NCBI RefSeq assembly: GCF_001404515.1 | Contig: NZ_CXWE01000014.1 | Span: forward strand, 28,551 to 92,550 | Reading direction: 5' to 3' | DNA: 64,000 nt | Source of the DNA: Roseibium album | GTDB lineage: Bacteria; Pseudomonadota; Alphaproteobacteria; Rhizobiales; Stappiaceae | In this document: piece by piece, positions 54,604 through 63,923 of the stretch | Layout: each line of letters opens with the position of its first letter | Position numbering within the stretch: the first letter of the stretch is position 1 | The notes under the pieces: generated by a model | What the model was told of the DNA's origin: nothing | What the model saw: only the letters and a program-made list of their open reading frames with translations | Databases searched by the model: none | Made by a program: the position numbers and the translations under genes

Positions 54604-57285
54604 TCAATTTCTTTTTTCACCACCTCCCGCCAGTATCAGGCGCAAACGTTTTTCCGTCTCTATAGTGGCGAAGAAGACCACACCAATCCCAATGATGACG
54701 ATGCCGTCAGTCAATGGAACTGCCGACGTCCCGAGTATTGGTTGCACCGCCGGCAGATAAGTTATGGCGAATTGCGCGGCAGTGACGACGACCAGACTGA
54801 TCCAAATCGCGGGAGTTCCCTTGAAGGCTTGCATACTGATGGAAGTGCTAAAGATGTTTCTGACGTAAAACAGATGAAATATTTCCAGCACAACCAGCAT
54901 ATTCATTGCCATTGTCTGTGCCAGCTCTAGTGAATACCCCTTTTCGATCGCATAGCGAAAGAGGCCAAATACTGCAGCCAGAAACAGCCCTGTCACGAAA
55001 AGCACATGCCATACCAAAACACCGGTCAGCAGCCCTTCATTATGCGGACGCGGTGGCTGACGCATGGCTTCTGCCTCTGCAGGCTCATAGGCCAGCGCAA
55101 GACCAAGGGTGACAGCGGTAATCATGTTTACCCAAAGTATCTGGACCGGTGAAACAGGCAATGCAAACCCGAACAGAAGTGCTGCGGCGATCGTTGCAGC
55201 CTCGCCGGCGCTGGTCGGCAGAACCCAACTCACGACCTTTCTGATGTTGTCCCAGACAGTGCGACCTTCGCGAACTGCAGATGCGATGGAGGCGAAATTA
55301 TCATCCGCAAGGACGAGTTCAGCAGCTTCCTTGGTCGCATCTGATCCGGTGATACCCATGGCAACCCCGATGTCCGCGCGTTTTAGGGCGGGTGCATCGT
55401 TTACTCCATCACCGGTCATGGCAACAATCAAATCACTCGCCTGAAGCGCCGTCACAAGACGCAATTTGTGCTCCGGAGACGTCCGGGCGAAGACATTCGT
55501 ATTCAGTGCAGCTCCGGCCAGCACCGTGTCATCCATCTGCTCGATATCCTCGCCCGTGAGAACCTTGTCCGGGCTCTTCAAACCGATCTGCCGACCGATT
55601 GCGGCGGCGGTTCCCGCATGATCTCCCGTTATCATTTTGACCTTGATACCTGCACGGTGGCACTCTGCAACGGCAGCAACGGACTCTGATCGCGGTGGAT
55701 CAATAAGGCCCACGAGCCCGATAAAGCTCAATTTGCCTTCAAGATTGCTCTCAAGCTCCTCCTCTGGGCTGACCCTCCCCTGCGCGAAGGCAAGTACGCG
55801 CTGACCCAGTGCAGCAATGCGATCCATCTCGATCTGCCAATAGTCATGGTCGAGGGGGCTGCTGCCATCACCTTTCATTTCCTCCGAACACATTTCCAAA
55901 ACACGCTCGGGTGCGCCTTTGACCAGAACCAATCGGGTGTCTGTGTCTTTTTCAACCAGAACAGCCATGTAGCGACGATGCGCATCGAACGGAATTTCCT
56001 GTAGGCGGGCCCATCCATCCTTCGTCACACCCGCCTTGGCGGCGAAAGCAAGCAAAGCCCCTTCCATCGGATCGCCTTCAAACCGCCACACATCATCAGT
56101 GGCATGCAAAGCGCCATCATTGCAAAGCAGTGAAGCACGGGCGATTTCCATCAGATCACTGTCAGACCGCTCGCCGCATTCGATCTCAATCTCGCCGAAA
56201 GGAGCATAACCTTCACCGGCAATCGTGAAGCTTTTCTCCTTGGTAACGACTGACGTCACCATCATTTCGTTGCGCGTCAACGTGCCGGTCTTGTCAGTGC
56301 AGATCACCGAGACTGCCCCAATCGTCTCGATTGCAGGCAAGCGGCGGACGATGGCGTTTCGTTTCGCCATGGCCTGCACCCCGACGGCAAGCGTTATGGT
56401 CATGACTGCGGGAAGTGCCTCGGGGACGGCCGCCACGGCGAGACTGACGGCTGCCATGAACATTTCTTCGAAAGCGATATGCCGGACATGGTACCCGAAT
56501 AGAAGCAGGCCGACGGACGCCAGCAAGATAAGAACAGTCAACCATCGTGCGAACCTGTCCATCTGGACAACGAGGGGCGTTTTCAGCACCTCGACTGAAC
56601 CCAGCATTTGACTTATCCGACCGATCTCGGTTGCTGTTCCAGTTGCTACAACGACGCCTCGGCCAGTACCTGAAGTGATCAGCGTGCCGCTGTAGGCCAT
56701 TGACTTGCGGTCTCCTAGAACCGCGTCTCGAGCAACCGGGGTGGTTGCCTTGGCGACAGGAATCGACTCACCGGTCAGGATGGCCTCCTGCGCGTTCAGA
56801 CCATGCACATCCAGTAGGCGCAAATCCGCGGCAACCCGGTCACCTGGCTCCAGCACCACAATATCACCAGGAACCAGATCGGCTGCGTCAATGCTGATGC
56901 GCTTCCCACCTCGCATTGCCGATGCACGGGGAGCCAGCATTTGCCTAATCGCCGCCATGGCGTTTTCGGCACGGCCTTCCTGGATGAAACCGACAATCGC
57001 ATTGATCAACACCACGGCCAGGATCACGCCGGTATCAATAACCAGGCCAAGTATAGCGGTCACAATTGCACCGCCGATCAGCACATACATGAGAACATTA
57101 TGAAAGTGCCGAAGGAAACGTAACATCAATGAGCGACGAGGCGCACTCGGTAGAATGTTCCGCCCATGTTTGGCCCGCTGGCGAACGACACCATCCTCAG
57201 ACAACCCCTGCCGGAAGGAGGTGTCGAACTTTTGCAAACAGTCTTCACCGGTCAGGGCATGCGCGTCAAACTTGACCGAAGACAT
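54604..57285 (-). CDS. Cation-translocating P-type ATPase (P2-type)
   Basis: An 893-residue membrane pump. The actuator motif ILTGESIPV, phosphorylation motif CTDKTGTLT, hinge MTGDGVNDAPAL and about ten helices are present. TM4 carries PEALP as in calcium-type pumps, but the TM6 region reads WVNMITAVTLG, where SERCA pumps have an Asp after NxxT. Ion specificity is therefore unclear; Ca2+, Na+ and H+ are possible. The ATG at 57285 has GGGAG six bases upstream. The gene lies between the cytochrome and the export system, in the anaerobic region. Confidence 0.88.
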   Translation of the reverse strand: MSSVKFDAHALTGEDCLQKFDTSFRQGLSEDGVVRQRAKHGRNILPSAPRRSLMLRFLRHFHNVLMYVLIGGAIVTAILGLVIDTGVILAVVLINAIVGFIQEGRAENAMAAIRQMLAPRASAMRGGKRISIDAADLVPGDIVVLEPGDRVAADLRLLDVHGLNAQEAILTGESIPVAKATTPVARDAVLGDRKSMAYSGTLITSGTGRGVVVATGTATEIGRISQMLGSVEVLKTPLVVQMDRFARWLTVLILLASVGLLLFGYHVRHIAFEEMFMAAVSLAVAAVPEALPAVMTITLAVGVQAMAKRNAIVRRLPAIETIGAVSVICTDKTGTLTRNEMMVTSVVTKEKSFTIAGEGYAPFGEIEIECGERSDSDLMEIARASLLCNDGALHATDDVWRFEGDPMEGALLAFAAKAGVTKDGWARLQEIPFDAHRRYMAVLVEKDTDTRLVLVKGAPERVLEMCSEEMKGDGSSPLDHDYWQIEMDRIAALGQRVLAFAQGRVSPEEELESNLEGKLSFIGLVGLIDPPRSESVAAVAECHRAGIKVKMITGDHAGTAAAIGRQIGLKSPDKVLTGEDIEQMDDTVLAGAALNTNVFARTSPEHKLRLVTALQASDLIVAMTGDGVNDAPALKRADIGVAMGITGSDATKEAAELVLADDNFASIASAVREGRTVWDNIRKVVSWVLPTSAGEAATIAAALLFGFALPVSPVQILWVNMITAVTLGLALAYEPAEAEAMRQPPRPHNEGLLTGVLVWHVLFVTGLFLAAVFGLFRYAIEKGYSLELAQTMAMNMLVVLEIFHLFYVRNIFSTSISMQAFKGTPAIWISLVVVTAAQFAITYLPAVQPILGTSAVPLTDGIVIIGIGVVFFATIETEKRLRLILAGGGEKRN

Positions 57286-57441
57286 CAAAAACTCCCAACT
57301 TTTCAAGCTTGACCAAAGGCGTTTTCAATGTGACCGCCATGTGAGCACCTTCATCCTCGCTGGAACGAAATTCATGACTTTTTTGATCCGCATGCAGCAC
57401 AACCTGTACCCATTTCAAACAAACTTGGTCCAGAAAGGTGC

Positions 57442-58566
57442 CTAGCGGTCCTGCGTGATTGATCGACGAAAAGTAAGAAGGCTGAACAAAAGCAGCGCAA
57501 CGCCGAGCAAGGCGATCCACAAGAACTCAGGCCAGACGGTTTCCAGGCCCGCGCCCTTGTAGACGACAGCCTGACTGAATGCGATGAAATGGCGCGACGG
57601 CAGAATGACAGTGACTGATTGTAACCAATCCGGTTGGCTTTCAACGGGTGTCTCGCCGCCCGACAGCATTAGCATGGGCAATACCGTCAGCATAACCAGC
57701 AGAGCAAACTGCGCCATCGAACGTGCCAGAGTGGCAATGAATACACCGAGTGCTGTGGCCGTAAACAGAAACACCGCGGTGCCGGTCAGGAAAAGAACCT
57801 TCGAGCCGACGATGGTGACACCGAGAAAACCCTCCAGCACAAACGTTATCGAGAGCGACGCAGCAACAAGAACCACGGCCGCATTCGCCCAAATCTTGGC
57901 GGCAGCTATGTCGAATGGAGCTATTGGCATTGCGAGCAGGTGCTCAATGGTTCCATGTTCTCGCTCGCGGATCATGGCGGCCCCCGTCAGGATTGTCGTC
58001 AGCCACATGATCTGGCCGATGATCGAAACAACACCTGCAAATTGCACGGTGTCACGATTGGGGTTGAAGGCACTGTGAATAACAAGGTCGATCAGCGACC
58101 TTCGGGCAAGATCCGCGCCCGAGGCGAATTTCTGAATCTCCGCGCTCAAGATATTTGTGATGTAGTTTGATCCAATTCCAGCCTGTTCCATTGCCGTGGC
58201 GTCGATCAATATCTGAATTTCCGGCGTACGTGCTGCTCGCACATCCTGTTCAAAGCCGGGCGGTATCGACACAACGAACAGAAACCGGCCTGCATCCATC
58301 TGACTTGAACCTGTTCCCGGCTCGATCTGGACTACGGGTTGGAATTCAGGTGGAAAGAATGCAGCAGCAAGCGTGCGCGACAATGGGGAATTGTCCTCAT
58401 CTGCGAAGGCAATGGATGCATTGTTTACGGACGTCGACACGCCTGTCGCCTCCATTACCGGCGCAAGTGTGAAGGAGTATAAGAGAAGCGCCATCATGAC
58501 CCAGTCGCGCCTCAGGCTCACCATTTCCTTCAGACCCAGCCAGAAGATTATTTGCACTCTCCGCAT
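57442..58566 (-). CDS. yhhJ: ABC-2 type permease, YhhJ-like
   Basis: A 374-residue membrane protein with one N-terminal helix, a large periplasmic loop and about five C-terminal helices, the ABC-2 export layout. EREHGTIEHLLAMPI and SGGETPVESQPDW are typical of YhhJ/YbhR-like permeases. It starts one base after the RbbA-like stop, so it belongs to the three-gene export operon. Confidence 0.85.
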   Translation of the reverse strand: MRRVQIIFWLGLKEMVSLRRDWVMMALLLYSFTLAPVMEATGVSTSVNNASIAFADEDNSPLSRTLAAAFFPPEFQPVVQIEPGTGSSQMDAGRFLFVVSIPPGFEQDVRAARTPEIQILIDATAMEQAGIGSNYITNILSAEIQKFASGADLARRSLIDLVIHSAFNPNRDTVQFAGVVSIIGQIMWLTTILTGAAMIREREHGTIEHLLAMPIAPFDIAAAKIWANAAVVLVAASLSITFVLEGFLGVTIVGSKVLFLTGTAVFLFTATALGVFIATLARSMAQFALLVMLTVLPMLMLSGGETPVESQPDWLQSVTVILPSRHFIAFSQAVVYKGAGLETVWPEFLWIALLGVALLLFSLLTFRRSITQDR

Positions 58567-58567
58567 C

Positions 58568-61264
58568 TTATCGCTCCTGCTGACGCAGCAAGATCACCGC
58601 CAAAAGCGTGAACAAGGGACCGAAACACGCAAGCGCCAAGACATCAGGCAGCAGCGCCTCCCAACCGAGCCCTTTGGTGAAGGCACCCACATTGAGGTGC
58701 AGGAAATAAGAAGACGGCCACAAAGAACCGATCGTTTTTGAAACGCCGTCAAGGGTCGATACGGGTTGAAGCAATCCCGAGAACTGGATTGTGGGAACGA
58801 CCGATGCGATGGTTGTCGCAAAAACGGCGGCAACCTGACTTGAGGTCAGAGTTGCGACCAACAGCCCAAACGAAGTTGCGGCCCAGATATAGAGTAGTCC
58901 GCCAATGGCAAGCGGCAACGGGTCGCCCTTGAGAGGCACGTCGAAAACCAGAACCGTCATGGCCGCGAGAAGAAGAAAATTGGCGAACCCTATGACGATG
59001 TAGGGGGTTTGTTTTCCCACTAGGAACTCGAGGCGTGTTGTCGGCGTCACATAGAAGTTCGTGACCGAACCAAGCTCTCGCTCACGGGCAACGCTGACGG
59101 CAGCGAGTATGGCCGGCAGCATGATCAGCAGGATAGCCGGAATACCCGGTGCCATTGAGGCAATGCTTTCAAAACTCTGGTTATACCGAAAACGTAGTTC
59201 CAGCCGTGCAGGCGGGTCAGATGTCAGCCCCAGGCCGGACGCGTAAGTGTCCAAAAAGTCTTGATGCAGCCCGTTGACATAGCCTTCCACCGTCTCTCCC
59301 TTGAAAGGGATCGCGCCGTCGACCGTTACCATGACCTCAGTTGGTTCTCGCGCCTTGATTTTCCGGCCGAAATCGGGTGGCAGCTCAAGCACGAAAGACA
59401 CGTCACCTTCGCGCAACCGGCGATTGCCTTCCTCGACTGTCGAAAGCGGATCCGTCGGCACGAAGTAACGCGATCCTTCGATTTCGGCAATGTAGGCGCG
59501 GCTTTCCGGCCCTTTGGAATAATCAAGGACGGCGAACTTCAGATCCTCGATATCGAGCGAGATGCCAAAGCAGAAGACTAGCATAAGGAATGCTGATCCA
59601 ACGAATGCAAAAGCAAGACGCACGGGGTCGCGAAGCACTTCGATGCTCTCGCGCAAGGCATAGGCGGAACTCCTCTGGATAAATCCTTCTGCAGACCTGT
59701 TCGCACTTTGGGGCGGAATTTCTGGAGCAATGACAGGTGACGGCGGCTCGGCGGTTTTCAGTGCCTTCACAAACGCCTCTTCCAGGGTTTCGGCTGCCGC
59801 AGCTTCGGTCAGTTCAGCCGGTGAACCAATTGCCAGCACCTTGCCGGCATGCATGAGCGAGACCCGGTCACACTTTTCTGCCTCAGTCATGAAATGCGTC
59901 GAGACGAAAATGGTAACGCTGTCCTGTCGCGAAAGCTCGAACAAAAGCCTCCAGAAATCATCGCGCGCCTCAGGGTCGACACCTGATGTCGGTTCGTCGA
60001 GAATAAGCACACGAGGCCGGTGTATTACCGCGACCGCAAGAGACAAACGCTGTTTGATGCCAAGAGGCAAAGCGTTGGCAAGCTCATCGAGGTGTTCCGC
60101 GAGCCCGAAGCGGCGGGTTAATGCGGAAATGCGTGCTTCCTTGTCGGAGAGTTCGAAAATTCGCGCGTGAAGCCAGAGGTTCTGGCGCACCGTCAGTTCT
60201 CCGTAAAGAGAGAAAGCCTGGCTCATGTAGCCGGTCAGGCGCCGCGCTTCGCGATCGCGTGCATCTACCGGCTTGCCAAACAGAAGTGCCTTGCCGGCAG
60301 TCGCAGGGAGCAAGCCTGTGAGCATTTTCATCGTGGTCGACTTGCCACAACCGTTCGAACCGAGAAAACCGAAAATTTCACCACGATGGATTGTGAAATC
60401 AACGTTATCAACGGCCGTAAAGTCACCGAAACGACGCGTCAAACCCTCCGCAACAATGACCGGTTCGTTATCGTCGTTCCATTCAAACGTTCTGGTGGTT
60501 GCGGTCAGATCGGATTGGCCACTTTGCAGCAGGCTGCGATAAGCGGTTTCCAGGTTGTTCGAGCCGCCCCGGAGACTGGCCGGGCTGCCGTCAAACAGTA
60601 TCCGGCCCGCATCCATGGCAACGATCTCGTCAAATTGCTCGGCCTCATCCATGTAAGCGGTGGAAACCAGCAAACTAAGCTGCGGGCTTTGAATGCGGAT
60701 CGCGGAAATCAACTCCCAGAATTGTTGCCGCGACAATGGGTCGACACCGGTCGTCGGTTCATCCAGCACGAGCAATTGCGGATCGTGGATCAACGCACAA
60801 CAAAGGCCCAGCTTTTGCTTCATGCCGCCTGAGAGCTTTCCCATCAATCGGTCTGAAAATGGGGCGAGACCTGTCGCTGAAAGGAGGGGGGCTATTCGCG
60901 CCTCACGTTCGGTCGCATCCTGGCCGAAAAGACGGGAGAAAAATTCAAGGTTTTCCCGAACGGAAAGTTCAGAATAGAGGTTCCGGCCCAGCCCTTGCGG
61001 CATGAACGCAATTGCCGGACATATGTTTCGACGGTGCGATGGATCGGACATCTTGCCACCGAGAACACTGACTTCTCCGGTCTGCAGTGCCTTGGCTCCA
61101 GTCACTAAACCAAGCAAAGTCGATTTTCCAACGCCATCAGGCCCGATCAATCCCACAAGACGTCCTGCCGGCAGCTCAAGCGTTACATCGTCAAGCGCCG
61201 TTTTTTTGCGATATCGGTGAGTGACCCCCACGATACGGATTGGGTTGGCTGCCGCCGATTTCAT
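58568..61264 (-). CDS. rbbA: Fused double-ATPase/permease ABC exporter, RbbA-like
   Basis: An 898-residue fusion. The first ATPase domain has Walker A GPDGVGKST (near 38-46) and LSGGMKQK; the second has GSNGCGKST and, in place of a standard signature, LPLGIKQR. An ABC-2 membrane domain with six helices fills the last about 370 residues, including ERELGSVTNFYVTPTTRLEF. E. coli RbbA (YhiH) has the same layout and length and the same neighbours, YhiI and YhhJ. In E. coli it has been linked to ribosomes; the fused membrane domain suggests export. Its start overlaps the HlyD-type gene. Confidence 0.87.
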   Translation of the reverse strand: MKSAAANPIRIVGVTHRYRKKTALDDVTLELPAGRLVGLIGPDGVGKSTLLGLVTGAKALQTGEVSVLGGKMSDPSHRRNICPAIAFMPQGLGRNLYSELSVRENLEFFSRLFGQDATEREARIAPLLSATGLAPFSDRLMGKLSGGMKQKLGLCCALIHDPQLLVLDEPTTGVDPLSRQQFWELISAIRIQSPQLSLLVSTAYMDEAEQFDEIVAMDAGRILFDGSPASLRGGSNNLETAYRSLLQSGQSDLTATTRTFEWNDDNEPVIVAEGLTRRFGDFTAVDNVDFTIHRGEIFGFLGSNGCGKSTTMKMLTGLLPATAGKALLFGKPVDARDREARRLTGYMSQAFSLYGELTVRQNLWLHARIFELSDKEARISALTRRFGLAEHLDELANALPLGIKQRLSLAVAVIHRPRVLILDEPTSGVDPEARDDFWRLLFELSRQDSVTIFVSTHFMTEAEKCDRVSLMHAGKVLAIGSPAELTEAAAAETLEEAFVKALKTAEPPSPVIAPEIPPQSANRSAEGFIQRSSAYALRESIEVLRDPVRLAFAFVGSAFLMLVFCFGISLDIEDLKFAVLDYSKGPESRAYIAEIEGSRYFVPTDPLSTVEEGNRRLREGDVSFVLELPPDFGRKIKAREPTEVMVTVDGAIPFKGETVEGYVNGLHQDFLDTYASGLGLTSDPPARLELRFRYNQSFESIASMAPGIPAILLIMLPAILAAVSVARERELGSVTNFYVTPTTRLEFLVGKQTPYIVIGFANFLLLAAMTVLVFDVPLKGDPLPLAIGGLLYIWAATSFGLLVATLTSSQVAAVFATTIASVVPTIQFSGLLQPVSTLDGVSKTIGSLWPSSYFLHLNVGAFTKGLGWEALLPDVLALACFGPLFTLLAVILLRQQER

Positions 61265-62256
61265 TCGAACAACTCTGGCGGGATCCGGCGATTGAGACTT
61301 TCTGGCCAGGGGGCATCGGCGTCCACGCGGACAACGGCCACGCCGCGCAGCCCGGTCTTTACATGCTCAATTCGCCCCGCCACCAGCTCCGGAGGTATCC
61401 GAACGCGAACACGAAAGACAAGCTTTTCGCGCTCATCCAGCGTTTCCACCTGTTTCGGCGTGAACTGAGCCTCGGGTGATACAAAACTGACCGTCGCCGG
61501 TATCGCGTAATCAGGCAATACGTCGAGCACGATACGCGCCTCCGCACCAATCGGCAAAAGCCCGGCCTCGACAGCCGGTAGAAACACTTCCATGTAAATA
61601 TTTTCTAGACTGAGCAACGTCAGGATCGGTCCGCCGGCGCTGACCACTTCACCCGGTTCCGCGAGACGATACAAAACACGTCCGGACATGCGGGCGCTGA
61701 GTTTGCTATCCTTGATCTGGGTGTCAATCCGGCGAACTTCGGCTGCGGCTGCAACGATCCGGCTTTCAGAGGTTTGCACCCGCGCCTTGGCCGCACCCAA
61801 AACGGCCTCGGCCACACGTAACGTGGTTTCGCGCTTTTCGAAAACCGATTCCGGCATATGCTCGCTTGCAAGCAGGGATTGAGCCCGCTCGTAGTCCTGC
61901 TCTGCCAAGCGCAACTCGCTTTGACGCTGCAAAACGAACGCTTCGGCTTCGGCCTTGGTTTGGCGCGCCAGTGCAACATCGGCCTTCGCATGGTCGAGAG
62001 CGGCTTCGAGTTCGTCTGTATCCATCTCGACCAGGACGGCGCCCATTTCCACGAGATCGCCTTCAGCCGCCAGTACCCTGTCAACACGGCCTGCGGATTT
62101 CGGCGCAATCTCGACCTGCTCGGCCTCGATCCGGCCGTTTCCCTGAAAGAAGCCCGCAGGCAACTGTTCGCGGCTATGCGAAATCCGAAAATAGGCAATG
62201 ACAGCGCCTGAGATGGCAACCAGCACTGCAACAACTACGATGCGTGAAGCTTTCAT
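61261..62256 (-). CDS. yhiI: HlyD-family membrane fusion protein, YhiI-like
   Basis: A 331-residue periplasmic adaptor. An N-terminal anchor helix (IVVVAVLVAISGAVIAYF) precedes a lipoyl-type half (AEGDLVEMGAVLVEMDTDE), a coiled-coil hairpin (about 80-180) and a beta-barrel region. It should bridge the ABC exporter and an outer-membrane channel; no TolC is encoded here. It is the first gene of the yhiI-rbbA-yhhJ-like operon. An FNR-like site lies 59 bp upstream. Confidence 0.87.
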   Translation of the reverse strand: MKASRIVVVAVLVAISGAVIAYFRISHSREQLPAGFFQGNGRIEAEQVEIAPKSAGRVDRVLAAEGDLVEMGAVLVEMDTDELEAALDHAKADVALARQTKAEAEAFVLQRQSELRLAEQDYERAQSLLASEHMPESVFEKRETTLRVAEAVLGAAKARVQTSESRIVAAAAEVRRIDTQIKDSKLSARMSGRVLYRLAEPGEVVSAGGPILTLLSLENIYMEVFLPAVEAGLLPIGAEARIVLDVLPDYAIPATVSFVSPEAQFTPKQVETLDEREKLVFRVRVRIPPELVAGRIEHVKTGLRGVAVVRVDADAPWPESLNRRIPPELFE

Positions 62257-62314
62257 ATCTCCACCTCTTCAACCCGGATGCCAAACACCCTAGCTGACCA
62301 AGAGGCAAGTCGTT

Positions 62315-62328
62315 TTGCGCTGTGTCAA
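62315..62328. promoter_or_regulatory. Candidate FNR/FixK-type box TTGCGCTGTGTCAA
   Basis: It matches TTGA-N6-TCAA at seven of eight positions (on the minus strand, TTGA-CACAGC-GCAA) and lies 59 bp before the yhiI-like start. With similar sites at 31433 and 40842 it suggests shared anaerobic control of this region. Confidence 0.35.
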
Positions 62329-62546
62329 ACCTCGGTGTGAACTGCCCCGAACCAACCAAAAATGGCGCTCGGTCCACTCAGGTGGCTTTCGTTTAGGTGG
62401 GGAAACAAATCTTCAGGGGTGCTGGTTCAAGTGTGTTTGCTCAAGAATCCGCCGCGTTCGAGGCACCAAATCCACTCTCAGAACAACGGTCTGCGAGACT
62501 TCAACGTTAAAAAGAAACAAGGTGTCGATACGTGGACCCATCGACG

Positions 62547-62868
62547 GTAGCGGTCCTTCGCTACCAATTTCAGCCAAGACGATCCAGCTTAATCAAGTAT
62601 CACAACCCGGAGTGGATGAACTCAAGGTTCAAGCTCTGAATGAATCTTTCGACGAAGATTTCTTCAAAAGTGTGCTCTGGGCAATCCGATATCACTCCGA
62701 TCGAGACGATCAGCTGTTTCAGAATTTCGCGACGCCAGAGTGCCAGGACCAGCTGTGCATAAAGGGCTTCACAAAACCATGACAAAGCTTGTGATCAGCC
62801 CTCTTAAACTGGAGACAAACTCAAAAATTCGCACTCAAATCGGACCAGTTTTAAGGGTCAAGACCAGG
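62547..62868 (+). repeat. Dispersed repeat, copy 2
   Basis: It aligns with 19092-19411 along its whole length in the same orientation. The ends are close to identical and the middle (62630-62700) is diverged. It starts at GTAGCGGTCC and ends at AAGACCAGG. The minus strand has a 61-codon frame here, but the other copy does not preserve it, so coding is unlikely. Confidence 0.65.
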
Positions 62869-63002
62869 ACCTTGGCTGCATTCACGGAACACCATCAGCA
62901 AACCACTGCAAGCAGATAGATCGCAGTTTCGTAAGTGCGACGGGCAACGACCCCATTCAGGCATGTCGCGACGCCACTCTTGGCTGGTGAGATCCTACAT
63001 GG

Positions 63003-63923
63003 TCAGTCATAGACATAGGTAACCTTTCCGAACCGGTCACGGTCCGTGTAGGTCTTTTCGAAAAACACTTTTGGCGTGTCGACAACCGTGGTAGCCAACT
63101 GGTCAACCGCGAACCGTCCTGCCTCAGCGTCGTCAACGGCTGCCTGCAAGTCCTTGCGGAGACCGAGACAGTTCCCGATCAGCGAGATATTGAATACGAG
63201 CATGCTTCGCGTGAACTGCCCGACTTCCACAGTGTTCCCGAGCGGCTCCTTTCCGACAAGATGAGTGTGCTGGTCCGCTACCCCACAGGTCGTGTAACGG
63301 CTGCCGAATCCCATCAGGGCAAACAGACCCGGCATATAGACGTCACTGAAAGGATCGATCACGGCGTCAAAGGTACCCTTCTCTTTGACATGATCCCCGA
63401 CAGGTCCGCTAACGCTCCATCCTGTATCGGATGGATCAGTCACAATCAGTTCGGAAAGGCCAAGCGCCTTCAGACGATCTGAGTGACGGTCGGACGTCGA
63501 CAGACCAACGACCTCGACATTCCGGTGCTGAAGTGCCGCAATGACGAACAGCGAGGTATTCGACTTCGCACCTGTAACCAGAACCCGTTCTCCTGGCTGA
63601 ATATTCAGTTTTCGAACCATGCTGTAAGCGGTCTGCCCACCGATTGAAAAACTCCCCGCCGCAGCATCTGAAAGACCGGTCGGAACCTTCATCAGTTTGG
63701 TGCGATGCAACACCTGGATTTCCCGGGAGCCCTGATTGGTTGGAATGCCGGGATTTACGCCGTTGACCGGTTGAAGGGACGAATAGTCATTGTCCGCGAT
63801 GACCCGGTCTCCCGGAAACAGATCCGTCACGCCGGAGCCGACTGCGATCACTTCGCCGACAAAATCCGATGCAACAACGTAGTAGCCTTTCCGGCGCTCG
63901 GATGTTGCCGCGTTGAGAATCAA
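63003..63923 (-). CDS. Zinc-type alcohol dehydrogenase family (MDR) protein, N-terminus missing or out of frame
   Basis: About 306 residues of a medium-chain reductase. DFVGEVIAVGSGVTDLFPGD is the N-terminal domain's conserved strand-turn, GGQTAYSMV and VLVTGAKSNTS lead into the NAD(P) fold, and the C-terminal domain is complete to VTYVYD. Upstream the frame continues through CNYRDRALIL, also family-typical, but stops at TAG 63981-63983 with no good start and without the usual first about 30 residues. Either the gene is truncated or a frameshift lies near the window edge. It lacks the Cys ligands of zinc alcohol dehydrogenases, so it is more like the quinone-oxidoreductase branch. Confidence 0.65.
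   Translation of the reverse strand: MILNAATSERRKGYYVVASDFVGEVIAVGSGVTDLFPGDRVIADNDYSSLQPVNGVNPGIPTNQGSREIQVLHRTKLMKVPTGLSDAAAGSFSIGGQTAYSMVRKLNIQPGERVLVTGAKSNTSLFVIAALQHRNVEVVGLSTSDRHSDRLKALGLSELIVTDPSDTGWSVSGPVGDHVKEKGTFDAVIDPFSDVYMPGLFALMGFGSRYTTCGVADQHTHLVGKEPLGNTVEVGQFTRSMLVFNISLIGNCLGLRKDLQAAVDDAEAGRFAVDQLATTVVDTPKVFFEKTYTDRDRFGKVTYVYD

Larger units (their letters stand above)
62257..63002. other. Intergenic region with promoter, FNR-like site and repeat copy 2
   Basis: No gene is supported in these 746 nt. The left part holds the promoter of the export operon with the site at 62315-62328, and the middle is filled by the dispersed repeat at 62547-62868. The rest shows nothing I recognise. 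Confidence 0.5.

Noticed and set aside
54418..54930. 170-codon plus-strand frame overlapping the ATPase 3' end
   Set aside because: More than half is antisense to the ATPase and no motif is visible.
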